Below, one piece after another: positions 45,577 through 56,586 of a stretch of DNA of 64,000 nucleotides. The DNA lies in contig LVLI01000084.1 in the NCBI GenBank assembly GCA_001687465.1, positions 62,001 to 126,000 on the forward strand. The letters are read 5' to 3'. Source of the stretch: Halocafeteria seosinensis. Its lineage: Eukaryota; Sar; Bigyra; Bicosoecida. Each line of letters opens with the position of its first letter. The first letter of the stretch is position 1. Both the position numbers and the translations under genes were made by a program. Under the pieces are notes generated by a model, which was not told the origin of the DNA, did no database searches, and saw nothing but the letters and a program-made list of their open reading frames with translations.

Positions 45577-48285
45577 TCAGCCTTTGACCGTGCGCATGGG
45601 TCTTTGAGCAGGCAGTACAATGACCTTGTCAGGCTGATTGTTTGGTTTACTCGCAACCGAAGCACTATTTGTTGCAGAAGCTGTCGGCATGGAACTTCGT
45701 GTTGGAGCCAAGCTCGACGATGACGTTCTTGTCATAGTCGGAGAACTAATGGTAGAAAATGAAGCCGAGGGGGTTGGTGTCAAAGTTGGCGTGGGGCTTG
45801 CCGTTCCAGTTGGAGTCCTTATTTGGCTGTGCGACGACGATGACGATGACGATGGGGTGACACTCGCAGATGGTGTAAAGCTGCTTGAAGGAGCCTCCGA
45901 GCTTGTCGTTGTCGATAATGGCGTCCACGTGGGTGTAGGAGCAGGGGATGACGGTGGCAATTGAAAGCGTAGAATCGGCAGCAGATTCTCTTCTTCATCG
46001 TCGTCACTTGATCCTCTATTTAAAGCCCATACGTCGTCCGACCACCCTCCCAGTTGATACAGTTGTCCCTGTATATCGCTTAAATCATCTGAATTGTCCG
46101 TTTCTGCAAGATTGTCGATAGTAGGAATGACTCCTACTATCGGCTCTCCATTTCCGTTGTATACCGAATATTTCACGTGGATTGTACCGCTTGCTTCGCT
46201 TAATATAGATCCCATAATCCCACCAGCATTCGTCCCAGTGACTGAACCTGATGCATATGTATTTGTGATGTAGACATCACCTGTCGCACCACCTGATTGC
46301 CCTCCTGTCTGGTATCCTGTAATACCTCCTGCTTGGGTGCCAATAATATCTCCTCGTGTATAACAATCTATGAGATGTGCTTCACCGCGTCTATCTGCTG
46401 TATCCCCTCCACTCATCCCTCCACTATAATCTGCAGATATTTGTCCCATATTATAACATTCCTTGATATAAACGAATCCATTGTTCCAACCAGCATTGCC
46501 ACCCACAATACCACCACTGTATGGACCACTAGGAATGATATCTCCTGTGGAATAGGAACGAGTTACATACACTTGACCATTCGTCTGACCAGCAGCATTT
46601 CCACAAATACCACCTGCATATTGTCCTTCAATATTCCCAGTGGAGTAACAACCCGTGATATTGACAATCCCATCATTGGATCCTACACTTTGTCCTGCAA
46701 TACCACCTGCACTATCCAGTATCCTCCCTGTCGAATACGAATTCGATATCTTGATTTGACCATGATCATAACCACTTTGCAAACCACATATACCACCACC
46801 TTGGCTACCAGCAATATCTCCTGATGAGCTACATGAATCTATGATAAAGAATTTCTGATGTGATTGGACAATAAATCCACCACCGGATGCAGTTTTCCCA
46901 TTCCTAACATCAAGATTCCGGATCAAGGGAGCTTCATCAAATGATACAACACTACCCAGTATAGTAAACAATCCTTCGAAATCTGTTATCCCGTTCAGAT
47001 CTATGAAGTCCCCATTTTGCCGACCACCATCAAATGTCTCATTCGCATCCAACGAGATGTAGTCTTGGTTCGTATAGCCATGATCATCACCCCAAGCCAA
47101 CACACTACAATTCATTTCAAACTGGTGTTGAGCCGCATTATAATGAAAGCAGGATTCGTCACCATTTAAAATCGCAGGTCGTAAATCTGTTGCTGATACT
47201 ACCTCGTTCAAAAGAATGCAACCGGAAAACAATGTCACCAACATTCCTGTCGTGAGTGACGAAATATTACCACTCCTATTTTGGAGTCTGTACGCCAGAG
47301 ACCCCTTTCCATGCGCTAGGAGTTTCATTCTCCTAGAAGGGGATAGCCACGTCAGTGTCTTGAATGGAAATTCATATCTCAAGGGAGAAGCCTTTTCCAA
47401 TGAGTTGCTGGGAGTTGCGGAAAATTCTTCATCCCCTGGAGTTGTAAACTTCCAACTCAATGCTTGCAAAACCAGGACTGATGCGATCAGCAGGCTGAAT
47501 AAAACAAGAAGTGATTTTTCCTTTGGGACAGTCAAGGCGTGGAATCTGAGGTGTGTCATGTAATCACAAAAGCGAAATATCTCTCGGACACTACGGAGTG
47601 GATTTATATCCCTCGCTACAGTGCTGGCAGTCGTTAGAGCAGCACCGTCTCGTCCACTCTTAACCAGCTTGTTCCACCAGTAAACATAGTTGGTCGTTGG
47701 CCAGTGAACTCTTGGACAAAAGTCATTTTTGACATCGAGATGTGCGTGCGTCTCAGACGTGAACAACCCATTGGAATGACCCATCAACTTCATGTCACTA
47801 GTACTCTCCCGCACCAAGTTAATCGCTGGAAGATTTTTCATTGCAGCTGGATCTTCGGGGAGAGTTATACTTAGACACTGCAACCTTCTTCCCGTATTTT
47901 CAAGTATGTAGTAGTCATAAGATAACATCTTGTGGACCCATCCTCCTCGTGACCACGCGCCAAACTGAACCGGCATCGGAAGACAAGAGACATGTTTGCT
48001 ACGAACCGAATAAGATGACGGCACGATGCGAGCAGAGGAGGCAAAGCGACGCAGCCTCTGACGAGATCCATACACCAGGAAAGTATCACACTGAGAAGAG
48101 AATCCTGGTACGCGATGCGCTACCGATACGCATGGCTCACTGGGTTTGGGACCGTCCGCTTGCTTTGGCTCCTTGTCGGATATCAAGAGAGGACGGACAG
48201 CAACGAAAGCAACCCCAACCCCAATCAACATCAGCGTCCATTGCAAGGTCAGCGAAGATGATATACGCTGTGTGGGTCGTTTCAT
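45577..48285 (-). CDS. GLUG-repeat membrane/surface protein with Ser/Thr/Pro tail
   Basis: Single open frame of 902 residues. Hydrophobic segments lie at about 14-33, 256-278 and 348-368. Residues about 400-720 hold some seven GLUG-type repeats of roughly 36-40 residues, of the form CYSTGNI...AGGICG, which fold as a beta-helix in surface adhesins. The last 150 residues are a Pro/Ser/Thr mucin-like stalk (SPTPTLTPTPSASF). The third hydrophobic segment starts at a Met (residue 348, codon 47242-47244) and looks exactly like a signal peptide followed by the mature GLUG domain. The 347 residues before it have no known domain. The frame may be a fusion, or the real surface protein may start at 47244. 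No C-terminal anchor is visible. Confidence 0.7.
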   Translation of the reverse strand: MKRPTQRISSSLTLQWTLMLIGVGVAFVAVRPLLISDKEPKQADGPKPSEPCVSVAHRVPGFSSQCDTFLVYGSRQRLRRFASSARIVPSSYSVRSKHVSCLPMPVQFGAWSRGGWVHKMLSYDYYILENTGRRLQCLSITLPEDPAAMKNLPAINLVRESTSDMKLMGHSNGLFTSETHAHLDVKNDFCPRVHWPTTNYVYWWNKLVKSGRDGAALTTASTVARDINPLRSVREIFRFCDYMTHLRFHALTVPKEKSLLVLFSLLIASVLVLQALSWKFTTPGDEEFSATPSNSLEKASPLRYEFPFKTLTWLSPSRRMKLLAHGKGSLAYRLQNRSGNISSLTTGMLVTLFSGCILLNEVVSATDLRPAILNGDESCFHYNAAQHQFEMNCSVLAWGDDHGYTNQDYISLDANETFDGGRQNGDFIDLNGITDFEGLFTILGSVVSFDEAPLIRNLDVRNGKTASGGGFIVQSHQKFFIIDSCSSSGDIAGSQGGGICGLQSGYDHGQIKISNSYSTGRILDSAGGIAGQSVGSNDGIVNITGCYSTGNIEGQYAGGICGNAAGQTNGQVYVTRSYSTGDIIPSGPYSGGIVGGNAGWNNGFVYIKECYNMGQISADYSGGMSGGDTADRRGEAHLIDCYTRGDIIGTQAGGITGYQTGGQSGGATGDVYITNTYASGSVTGTNAGGIMGSILSEASGTIHVKYSVYNGNGEPIVGVIPTIDNLAETDNSDDLSDIQGQLYQLGGWSDDVWALNRGSSDDDEEENLLPILRFQLPPSSPAPTPTWTPLSTTTSSEAPSSSFTPSASVTPSSSSSSSHSQIRTPTGTASPTPTLTPTPSASFSTISSPTMTRTSSSSLAPTRSSMPTASATNSASVASKPNNQPDKVIVLPAQRPMRTVKG

Positions 48286-50609
48286 GGTTACAGTATTAGC
48301 CTGAGAAACAGGCGATGAATCACGCGCTACTATTTCTTGCCCTTGTTCTTTCTAGTAGTAGAGTCGTAGCTGTCCGACACCTTGGTATGGCTTCGGGAGA
48401 AAACCTCAGTTTAATTAACGAGCACCTGCTCCGGTCTCTGGTTTGTTCGTCAATACTGTACTCTATACAACTTCTGTATACAATGCAGGAAGCGCCGTGG
48501 AGCGCACACGAGCGCGGCGGGTCACCGCCGGTGACTCACCGGGAGCCCGACCTGTTCAGCAGAGTAGAAGATTTCCCCGACTGCGTTTTCTTAAGCCTTT
48601 GCTGCCAAAAAAAAGCCAGTTGTGTGCAGAGGTTGGTGGTAAAAGCACTACGCTTGAGGGTCTTCTCTCAAAGGTTGGAGGTAGACTTTTACGCACACTG
48701 GAATGATGAACTTGTACATCCGCCATCTTGAGGGCGGCAGTTTGGAATCCTTGGATTCTCGATGAAGAATTGAACAAGGTCTTGAGGCCCATATTCGTAA
48801 CCCATTCAAGGTTATGGATACATTACTGTGTGTTCGTGGTTGCTGTTGTAAAGCAGTACCTGCCAAACTCATACGGGATAATAATTTAAGACGACTACGG
48901 TAGATGCAGGCAAAGCACTTGACACACCACAGACTGTTGACAATTAAGGCACTGCCTCCGCTTCTAATAACTCAAATAACCAAACTATAGATACGTAGGG
49001 CTAGCATTCCAGGAGAGTCGCGGCCGGCAACCAGCAGCAGCGTCTGCGAGAGCTGAATCGTAACGTCTCGCTGCGGAATTCCTTCCCAGCCGTTCCTAGC
49101 TTCAGTACCTTTAGCGCTGCTATATAGTGTATCAGAATCCTGATGTTCCACCAAATTCAGCACTCTGTCCCTAGCCTCCCTGACAAGACCCAACTTCCCT
49201 TGAAGTCTCTTATGAATGTCGCTCTGTTCAAGAAAGGATCTATCCATGGTGAGTTCGAAAGCGGAATGGCTTCATCATACTCTGATATGGCGTCCGAAAA
49301 TTTGTTTGGTTACCGCTTGATGGCCCTTTCCAGTAGCAACAACTGCGTTCTCGCTTCTGCAAGAGCTCCCAGGCACGGGTTAAGTACTGTTTCAGCTGGG
49401 GATACCTCAGCTGGCACTGATGCAGCCTCATTGCGGTTTACGAGTTCCTCAACTTGATCCAGTTTGCCCATACTCCGATGATACCTTGGCTTCGCCGTAC
49501 AGTATTCTATGCAATTTCACTTTGCACACTTTGTTGCTCAGATTGCTGGTATCAGTGGTAGGGGTTGCTCGATACGCCGCTTGGAGCAAGCGTCGGGGTA
49601 GCCGTCGTCCTTGATACCTCGCAAAAGGCGTTTTGGTCATCGACAGTCCCGGTTGTTGTGCCTTTCTCAGAGCCTGGACTCTCGCTACCTACTCGCGCAC
49701 TCTAAATGGAACATTCTACAGGGTTTAATTACCCCGTACTTCCAGTTTAACCAACAGCCAAATATTTGCTCCTTGGGATCCAAGCCGATTCGCCATGCGG
49801 CTCAATCCCTGCTCACAGGGTATTACTATTGAACAACCGCCAGGAAAACATATCTACGAGTCCTCTACAACGGTGACGGAAGACCGAAATTCAGAGACCC
49901 CACCTACTTCGTACCCCGCGTTTTCTGCTGCTCCAGCTTTCTGAACGCATCGGACGGCGTCATTGTATCTTGTTTGCTCTGTACAAACTCCTCCATGTTA
50001 TATACAATAGTGTATCCGGATCCTGTGCTTCCAAATGCAACGCTTTGTCCATAGCTTTTCTGGAGGGGCCCAATTTCCCGTCTCTCCACAACGGTAATAT
50101 ATATGGAAGGCTAAAATTGACCGACGCGACGTACTTCGTATCCGAGTTCTCCAGTGCTCATACAGGCCTGCAATCGAGTTTCGAGCACTAGCATGATAGG
50201 GCGTTACTTGCTGGAACAATGCATCTGATATTCCAACCATTTTCGTTGATGCACATAGCTACTCTCACTCACCGATGCCACACTATAGACGATCTTCCGG
50301 CCTGGTCGACCAAGCCCGTTCTAACGGCTCCATGATTCCCTCTGGATATCATCCAGAAGTAAATCCAATCCGGACTTACACCCTCCAGCTTCACTGATGC
50401 TGCTTCAGCTTCACAAACCACACTCGGCGGCTTCACAACAACAACAAGAAGTTCACTCACTTCACATGGTACGACGATATGACTTCGATGACGTGACGTC
50501 ATTACCGCGGGTTCGGAAAACACCGATCCGGTGGTAGCAGATCCCATTTATGGGTATAGTTTGTCTTGTCAACGTGGCTCGATTGTGCTGCAAGGAAGGG
50601 AGAGAAGGA
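48286..50609. other. Divergent gap containing decayed TPR gene
   Basis: 2.3 kb between GLUG (minus) and XPC (plus) starts. It contains a perfect hairpin GTCACC-GCC-GGTGAC at 48521-48535 and the TPR relic at 49110-50090. No intact gene. Confidence 0.5.
49110..50090 (-). pseudogene. Decayed TPR-repeat gene
   Basis: On the minus strand two stretches encode related helical repeats in different frames: GKLGPSRKAMDKALHL followed by AQDPDTLLY (about 49990-50090) and GKLGLVREARDRVLNL followed by HQDSDTLY (about 49110-49199). The second is preceded, in another frame, by AISEYDEAIPLSNSPW and PFLNRATFIRDF, a typical TPR helix pair, with a stop at 49310-49312. Frameshifts and stops show that the gene is broken. 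Read together they point to a lost tetratricopeptide-repeat protein; its parent cannot be named. Confidence 0.45.
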
Positions 50610-53373
50610 ATGGATCCTGCGACCTCGGAGGTGGCTGCAGCCAGTGCCTCCTCAATACCAACCTCAAAGACTGCCCCCTCGGAGGAGAATGAGGGCTCAT
50701 CAGAGGGGTGGGAGTCTGGGTCATCCGATTCGGAGGAGAATGATGATGCAATGCCCCCAAGCTTGAGCTTGCGTCAGCCGAAGGAGAATTTCACCACGGC
50801 TGAGGAAGAGGAGGATGGTATTTCCATTTCATTTTCACGTCAAGACGAGGAAGTCGACAACTCGAGGTCCAGTTCCAAATCGGCGTCCAAGCAGAAAAAA
50901 ACTCGCACACGGAAATCTAAAGATGAAATCGAGCTTGCGAAAACGGTGCACCGCGTACATTTACTGACGCTACTCTGTCGACAACAATGGCTCTCTGATG
51001 CTTCAGACGACCCATTAGTACAAGCCGCAGCTATGTCCTACTTCTGTTCAAAAGTAAGATGATTGCTCGTCATAAAATATTGGTGTTGCTGTGATCTTGA
51101 TAATATGGCCACTATACACATGGTGCAGGAACTACTAAATGCGGTCTCAGACGGACTCAAGGCGACGCATAAGAGTCTACCTACAATTCCGCTCTTGAAA
51201 CGAATAGCTCGTTCGATGAGCGAAAAAATACGAGTGGTGCCTGCACAATTTGATTATTCATCATCAACTCTCGGTATCAGTAGACGCCTTCTTCGCAAGG
51301 CCCGAAAGCTGCTGGACCCAAGTGATGTGGTCCTGTCCCGATTACAAGCACATTCGACGGCGGAACACTTGGTAGGAAAATTAAACTCTATGCGAGGACA
51401 AGATAGAGTATACCAAGAACAGGAAGAAGACGAAGTGTTGTATTGCAGTCAAGAGGAAGCCTCACAACTTCTCGCGGCTATCACGCGGGGCCTAGGGATT
51501 CGAACACGGCTGATTTGCTCTCATGCACCGCTGCCTGTTCACACAACAAAGAAGAACGAGATTCAACTAGATGATGATGACAATTTATCAAAGCTAGAAT
51601 ATTGTGATGCCCACCCTGTAACCCTATCACGCGTTAAGGGTCTCCTTCAAAGTGTACAACCGTACGTCTCTGTGGGATCTACCTCGAACGGTCTTAAACA
51701 CCTCCAGTCATTAGGTCTGCCATTCATTTGGCTTGAAGTTTGGGGAATCGATTCCTCAAAAGCGAAGAAAGAGAGGTGGATTCCTGTAGAACCATGTCGT
51801 TGCCTAATCGATGTCACAGGTTTGGTTGAGGCCCTTGCGGCGAAGAAACATTTTCCAGCGTACGTCGTCTCTTGCGAGCCTGCGGTTGGTGGCTTCAGGT
51901 CGTATACAGATACCACACCGCGGTACTTATCAAAATGGTCTCATGCCCACCGGGTGCGAGAGCATTCTGGGACAACGACATGGGTGATGGATACTCTTAG
52001 CCGGCTTAGTGCTCGGTATGAGGGCCCTACCGTTGAAGCAAGCACCTCTTTGAAAATAGCAGATGCGGGCGGCTTTGTTAACATCCTTACTCAGTGGTGC
52101 GAAGGTGTTGGCATCCCATTCGACCAGTTGCTGACTAATGTAGCAGAGGGAGGAGGGACGTTTGAAGCAAGGTTTGCTCCTTCCTCTGATTCTCGGGAGC
52201 CACGTGGACAGGAAAACTTCGACCATGTCAAAGAGAATGAACGTAAGTCGTTGGCAAGGCTTTGTTTTGAAAACCTACGTATCCTTTAGCCACTGAGAAC
52301 TTGCTTTATCCACAGCATTGCCGACTTCCCTTTCGGACTTTTCTTCTCATCCAACTTACTGTCTTCCTTCACAGCTTAAAGTGGATGAAGCGGTTGATAG
52401 GTCGCATGCCGGGAAACGGGCGTATATTCAAGGTTTCTTCAACGGAGAACCTGTGTACAAGCGAACTAGCGTAGTAAAATTGAAATCGAAGGAAAAGTGG
52501 TTGAAAGAGGAAGGCAGGCAAATCAAACATGATCAAATTGACAAGCCCATCAGGAGTCTTGAGAGAACCCGAAGAAAACCCAGCAATCAAGCCAGTTCGT
52601 CTACGCCAGTTTCTTCTGCCTCACAACCAAATCTGGGTCAGTATAATAGAGGAGACAGACATTATTGGACGGCTTATGACAGAGATATCTCATCAAAGAT
52701 CGCAAGTTCTAAGTCCGGAAGCAAGAAGTTGGATAAAGGAAATTCAAATAGGGATTCTCAAGCGATGGAGTCAGAAAGCCCTAAGGATACATACACGATT
52801 CCTCTCTACAGCTATCAGCAAACTGAACCCTTTGATCCTCCACAGGTCGAAGATGGTAAGATTCCTCGTAACAAGTACGGAAATGTGGAATTGTTGAATA
52901 GAGTGTGTTTGCCTCATGGAGCCGAGTATCTTCCGGACATGCCCAGACGAGCTCGGAGCGTTATTCGCAAAGCTGGGGTTGACGCAGTAGAAGCTGTTAC
53001 TGGCTTCGAGTATAAACGAGGAGAGATGGTCCCAGTGAAAGAAGGAATTATTGTGCCTGCTGAGATGAAAGATGCAGCTCTGCAAGCATGGAACGAGCAC
53101 GAACAAGCGCGGATCTCGCGAGAAGAAGAGAAACGCTTAAATGCAGTATACGAACGTTGGTCTAAACTCGTTCGAGCTGCACTGGTGCGACATCGACTCC
53201 GAAGCGAATATTACGGGGAAAAGGACAAAAGTGAGCACTACTCAAAGCTGAACCCTAATTTACAACAATCGAAAATGACTGAACGTAAACGCAAGAAGCC
53301 GGAAAGACATAGCAGCGCCTCAAGTGATAAACGGCCTAGACGAAGCGCGCGACAACATGATCCGTCAACATAA
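50610..53373 (+). CDS. XPC: XPC/Rad4 DNA-damage recognition protein
   Basis: Three exons, 50610-51053, 51129-52242, 52316-53373 (871 residues). The acceptor at 52315, not the stronger-looking one at 52374, keeps phase and restores the PLPTSLSDFSSHPTY start of beta-hairpin domain 1. XPC/Rad4 binds helix-distorting lesions in global nucleotide excision repair. Visible parts: acidic/Ser-rich N-terminus; HRVHLLTLLCRQQWL; a transglutaminase-like domain with LPFIWLEVWG and RWIPVEPCRCLIDV; BHD1 with GEPVYKRTSVV and EEGRQIK; and BHD3 with IPRNKYGNVELLN, AVTGFEYKRG and IIVPAEMKDAALQAWNE. The C-terminal tail is Lys/Arg-rich. A Met at 50550 is an in-frame alternative start. Confidence 0.93.
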
Positions 53374-53470
53374 GTTCCTGCTGAGAAATCCTCGATTGGA
53401 GGCGTCTACAGTGCTTGAAATCTCCATTTGTAGTCAGACTTTGTCGCAACATTCCAACAAGAGTTAGCTT

Positions 53471-56331
53471 CTATGGCCTTGGCATCTCTGCGTCTCCGTA
53501 CCGGACATCTTCCCCGTATTCGTCTTCCATGAGTTTGAGTGTCTCCTTCAGATCGTCTACCAGCCCTTGGATCAAGTTATAGGCGGGNAGATCCTTTTTG
53601 ATTTCTTTTCTTACTCTTAGCGTGTCTCTTTCTGTGCAGTATTCCCCTTCTGCCTCCGGCGTGACGTAAAATGGGTTATCCTTAAGGTATTCTTGCCTTT
53701 CTCGTTCAGTTTTGAATGTATCGGCGGACCATTTTCCATCGGTGCCTTGCTTTATCCATTCTGCACATCTTTCCCGAAGTTGCAGACAGAACCTCGCTCT
53801 CTTGGGGTGGACACGGAAATTGAGGTCTTCCTCGCCTTCAAGACCCTTGGTACACTCCTCCTGCAAATCAATCATTAAGGGTCAGGTCGAATAATCATGA
53901 TCGAGTAATTTGTATAGACAGATACATACATCTAATTGTTCGAAAAAGCGCTGTAAGCTTGATGGATCAATGACGGTGGAACTTATGGCGTAGCTAACCG
54001 GTGAGAGATTCCACGGCATCGTCCATTCTTCAGATTGAGGGGTTTGGAACGTAGATCCTGATCCTGGTTGTGTTTGATACAAAGTTTGGTGCCAATATCC
54101 TTGAGGGTAATACAAAAACTGTCCTGGGTATAACTGCATGGAAGTTGCAGCGACGGTCATAGGGTTTGGGGTACACCATGCATTGGCTGCCAAACTTACT
54201 GTGCCGTTATAGCACGATGCTACAGCGAACTCTGAGGTCTTATTAAGGTCTGGTTTGTGTCCATCGACCTCATCATCTCCTCCGATGTACGGGTTCTCTG
54301 ACCGCGGGCATATGAACCATGTCTTCGCCCCTAGAGTTTGGAGTTGCCAAGAGCCTACTTTTAACCAATCAGTATGTAAATACATGCCCCCTAAATGACC
54401 GCCTGCAAGTGTGGTACAAAAGCAGTGCACCGAGGTGAGGTCGCTGTACAGATGTAGGCTTCGACATGAGATAAACCGGTTACCTAGAGCCATCAGACGC
54501 CATCTAGTAGCGTCTTCGAAATTTCCACGGGATTCCATATCAGGGAAACAAGCACCGGCATTTAGCCAATGGTTGTCGTCTCGAAAGAGTGGAGGCATTA
54601 ACTTGTTATCGAGTTCGAGGAAGTTCCATACAGAGTACCATTCGTACCACGTTGGGTTCCATCTGCAACAAGAATCGGGAGATTCATTCGACGCTTACTG
54701 AGCCACCGTTACTGTACTTACAGAATGTTTTGTCCTCGATGAGTCCTACTGAAGATGCGGTGTAGAATGACAAGCGCAATTTTTGTGATGCATAACCAAG
54801 GTTGCGTTCGGAGGGCTCTAAGTTTTCTTACCTCAAGTTGAACCTCGAATCATCGATAGGCATGGAAGCTGTGTGTTCAATGGATTTGAGCGCTCGACGC
54901 TGCAAATTCACACGTTCTTCACTAACGGCGGTACTTTTGTTCATATCATCATCAAAACTTACTAAACTCATCAGTGCATGTGGCTGTCCGTCAGCCAAAT
55001 GGGAACCAAATGGAATGTAGTCAACTTGCGTCTTGTCTCCATAATATTGTAGCACTGCCTCGCTCTTACGCTGTAACAATCTCAGCTTCTCTTTGGCGAA
55101 CACATCGACTAAGATGAAAGGTTTCTTGCCTTCTAGAAAGCGGGCGTTTTGGGGAGAATAAAGTTCATCCAACGTAAGTCGAGGAAAATCAACAGTTGTT
55201 CTCGGTTTGAGCGGTCGATTCCGGTCTACGGACTTCCTATAAACTTTCTTGCCGTATGCACGAGCAATCGCCTGTTTCAGTTGCTTCATGTTTTCTTGAA
55301 AATTTTCTTGAATATTTGGAGCATCTGGGTCATTATCTAACTCCCTTTTCAGTACATCATACGCTTTTTCCCGTTGCCCTAGTCTCATAAGAGATACACC
55401 AAGATTTACTTGTTCCCGTTGGCCCTGTGTGTTCAAGCATCGGCATATTTAGCGAGTATTGTGTACGGACAGGTGAGCATTTTAAGCTACCTACCGTAGG
55501 ATGAAGCTCTGCAGCTGTGTCGAATAACGCCCATGCTGTAAAGACCCTTCCTTTTCCAGCTATTTGAATTGCGCGGTCTGTAAGCTCGGCCACGAGGTCT
55601 CCGTGCTGGGAAGCGTCCTGTCGAGCTTGCTCTAGGGCCTCCTCAGCTTCCTTGTATTGGTCTCTGGGAATCGTCAATCCACGAAACTCTACGGTGTCGG
55701 TTCCTGGATCGACGGCAAGGTCGTCGTTTGTTTTTGGCTTCAGTTTCTTCGGAGGATCTTCTATCCATTTCTGCCACATCCGTTCCACTTGCCAGTGGAA
55801 GGTGGCTGGACTCATGTCGCCGTGTCCACTCCAGAAAGGGCCCTCTTCTGGACCATAGTCGCCGAATAAAGTGATGTCCACATTTGCTCGTTCGTATTCT
55901 TTCTCGATTACTCTCAGTACGCGCTGTACAGGATAGCTGGTGTTATGGATTCCGTAGGTCTTTGCTTCCAAGATCTCTTTCGGAAGCGTCACCTCTTCCG
56001 AAGGAAACCCATCCATTAGAGGATCCAGGAATCCGTCAGGCTCATTGCGTTCTGGTTGTGACTTGGCAACCTCTTGGAAGAGGTCATTATTTCGTGCCTC
56101 GAGGTACGTATTACGGATCACGTCCCTACGCTTCTGAATAAAGTCGGGTGCTGATGCACCATCCACGTTTCCGAACAAAGCCACGCAGACTATGATTACA
56201 AACAACTGCTCTGCGTTTCCTTTCCTTCCACCATACTCTAAGATGTCCATCGTTGACTCCCACCAACTTGTTCCCCAAGTTGTACTTCCGTTCGTCAGCT
56301 TTTCCAAGTCAGCTAACTGAGACAATTCCAA
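53471..56331 (-). CDS. Secretory-pathway JmjC/cupin protein with TPR-like region
   Basis: Five exons on the minus strand: 55495-56331, 54832-55424, 54722-54748 (27 nt), 53930-54662, 53471-53860; 859 residues. A hydrophobic segment (LFVIIVCVALFGNVDGASA) lies at residues 47-65; a Met at 56244 would make it a standard signal peptide, so the start is open. Residues about 255-320 look like TPR helices (GVSLMRLGQREKAYDVL). The catalytic part is JmjC-like: HTD at 582-584, GSWQLQTLGAKTWF, and distal His677 in YYPQGYWHQT. H-x-D...H is the Fe(II)/2-oxoglutarate site, so hydroxylase activity is plausible. Two Trp-rich segments (NPTWYEWYSVWNF) precede it. One base at 53588 is ambiguous. Confidence 0.77.
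53588..53588. other. Ambiguous base (N)
   Basis: A single N lies in the last exon of the JmjC gene. It makes one codon undetermined but does not shift the frame. Confidence 0.99.
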
Positions 56332-56436
56332 CTGCGTTCAGACCGGCGTTTCCTCTTTCCTGGATCTGCGCATGGGTACAACCAGACTCTCACGTTCATT
56401 ACCAAATGTAGCACGTTGCATGGAAGGGAAAACCCC

Positions 56437-56457
56437 ATCCGGGCCATCGGCCCGGAT
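56437..56457. repeat. Perfect 9-bp-arm hairpin with 3-nt loop, second copy
   Basis: Arms ATCCGGGCC and GGCCCGGAT flank ATC, again preceded by CCCC. It lies between the JmjC (minus) and DZIP1-like (plus) genes and nearly matches 14535-14555. Confidence 0.85.
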
Positions 56458-56476
56458 CGGCTTAACGGTGTGGATA

Positions 56477-56566
56477 CAACTTCAAGAAGAATTCTAGTGG
56501 ACAGCATACCAGTAGGATCGTCAATACCAGAGCGTCCTGGTATCGCAACTTCAACAAGAATTCTAG
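56477..56566 (+). repeat. Two 21-bp direct repeats before the DZIP1-like start
   Basis: Positions 56477-56497 and 56546-56566 share the core AAGAATTCTAG with CAACTTCAA before it. The 69-bp spacing is a multiple of three and both lie in the open frame that continues into the gene, so this stretch may be coding in a longer isoform. Confidence 0.7.
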
Positions 56567-56586
56567 GGGATGGGATCGCAGGAATT

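Noticed and set aside
52243-52374. XPC intron ending at 52374
   Set aside because: The acceptor looks strong, but joining there puts a stop in frame and loses the start of BHD1.
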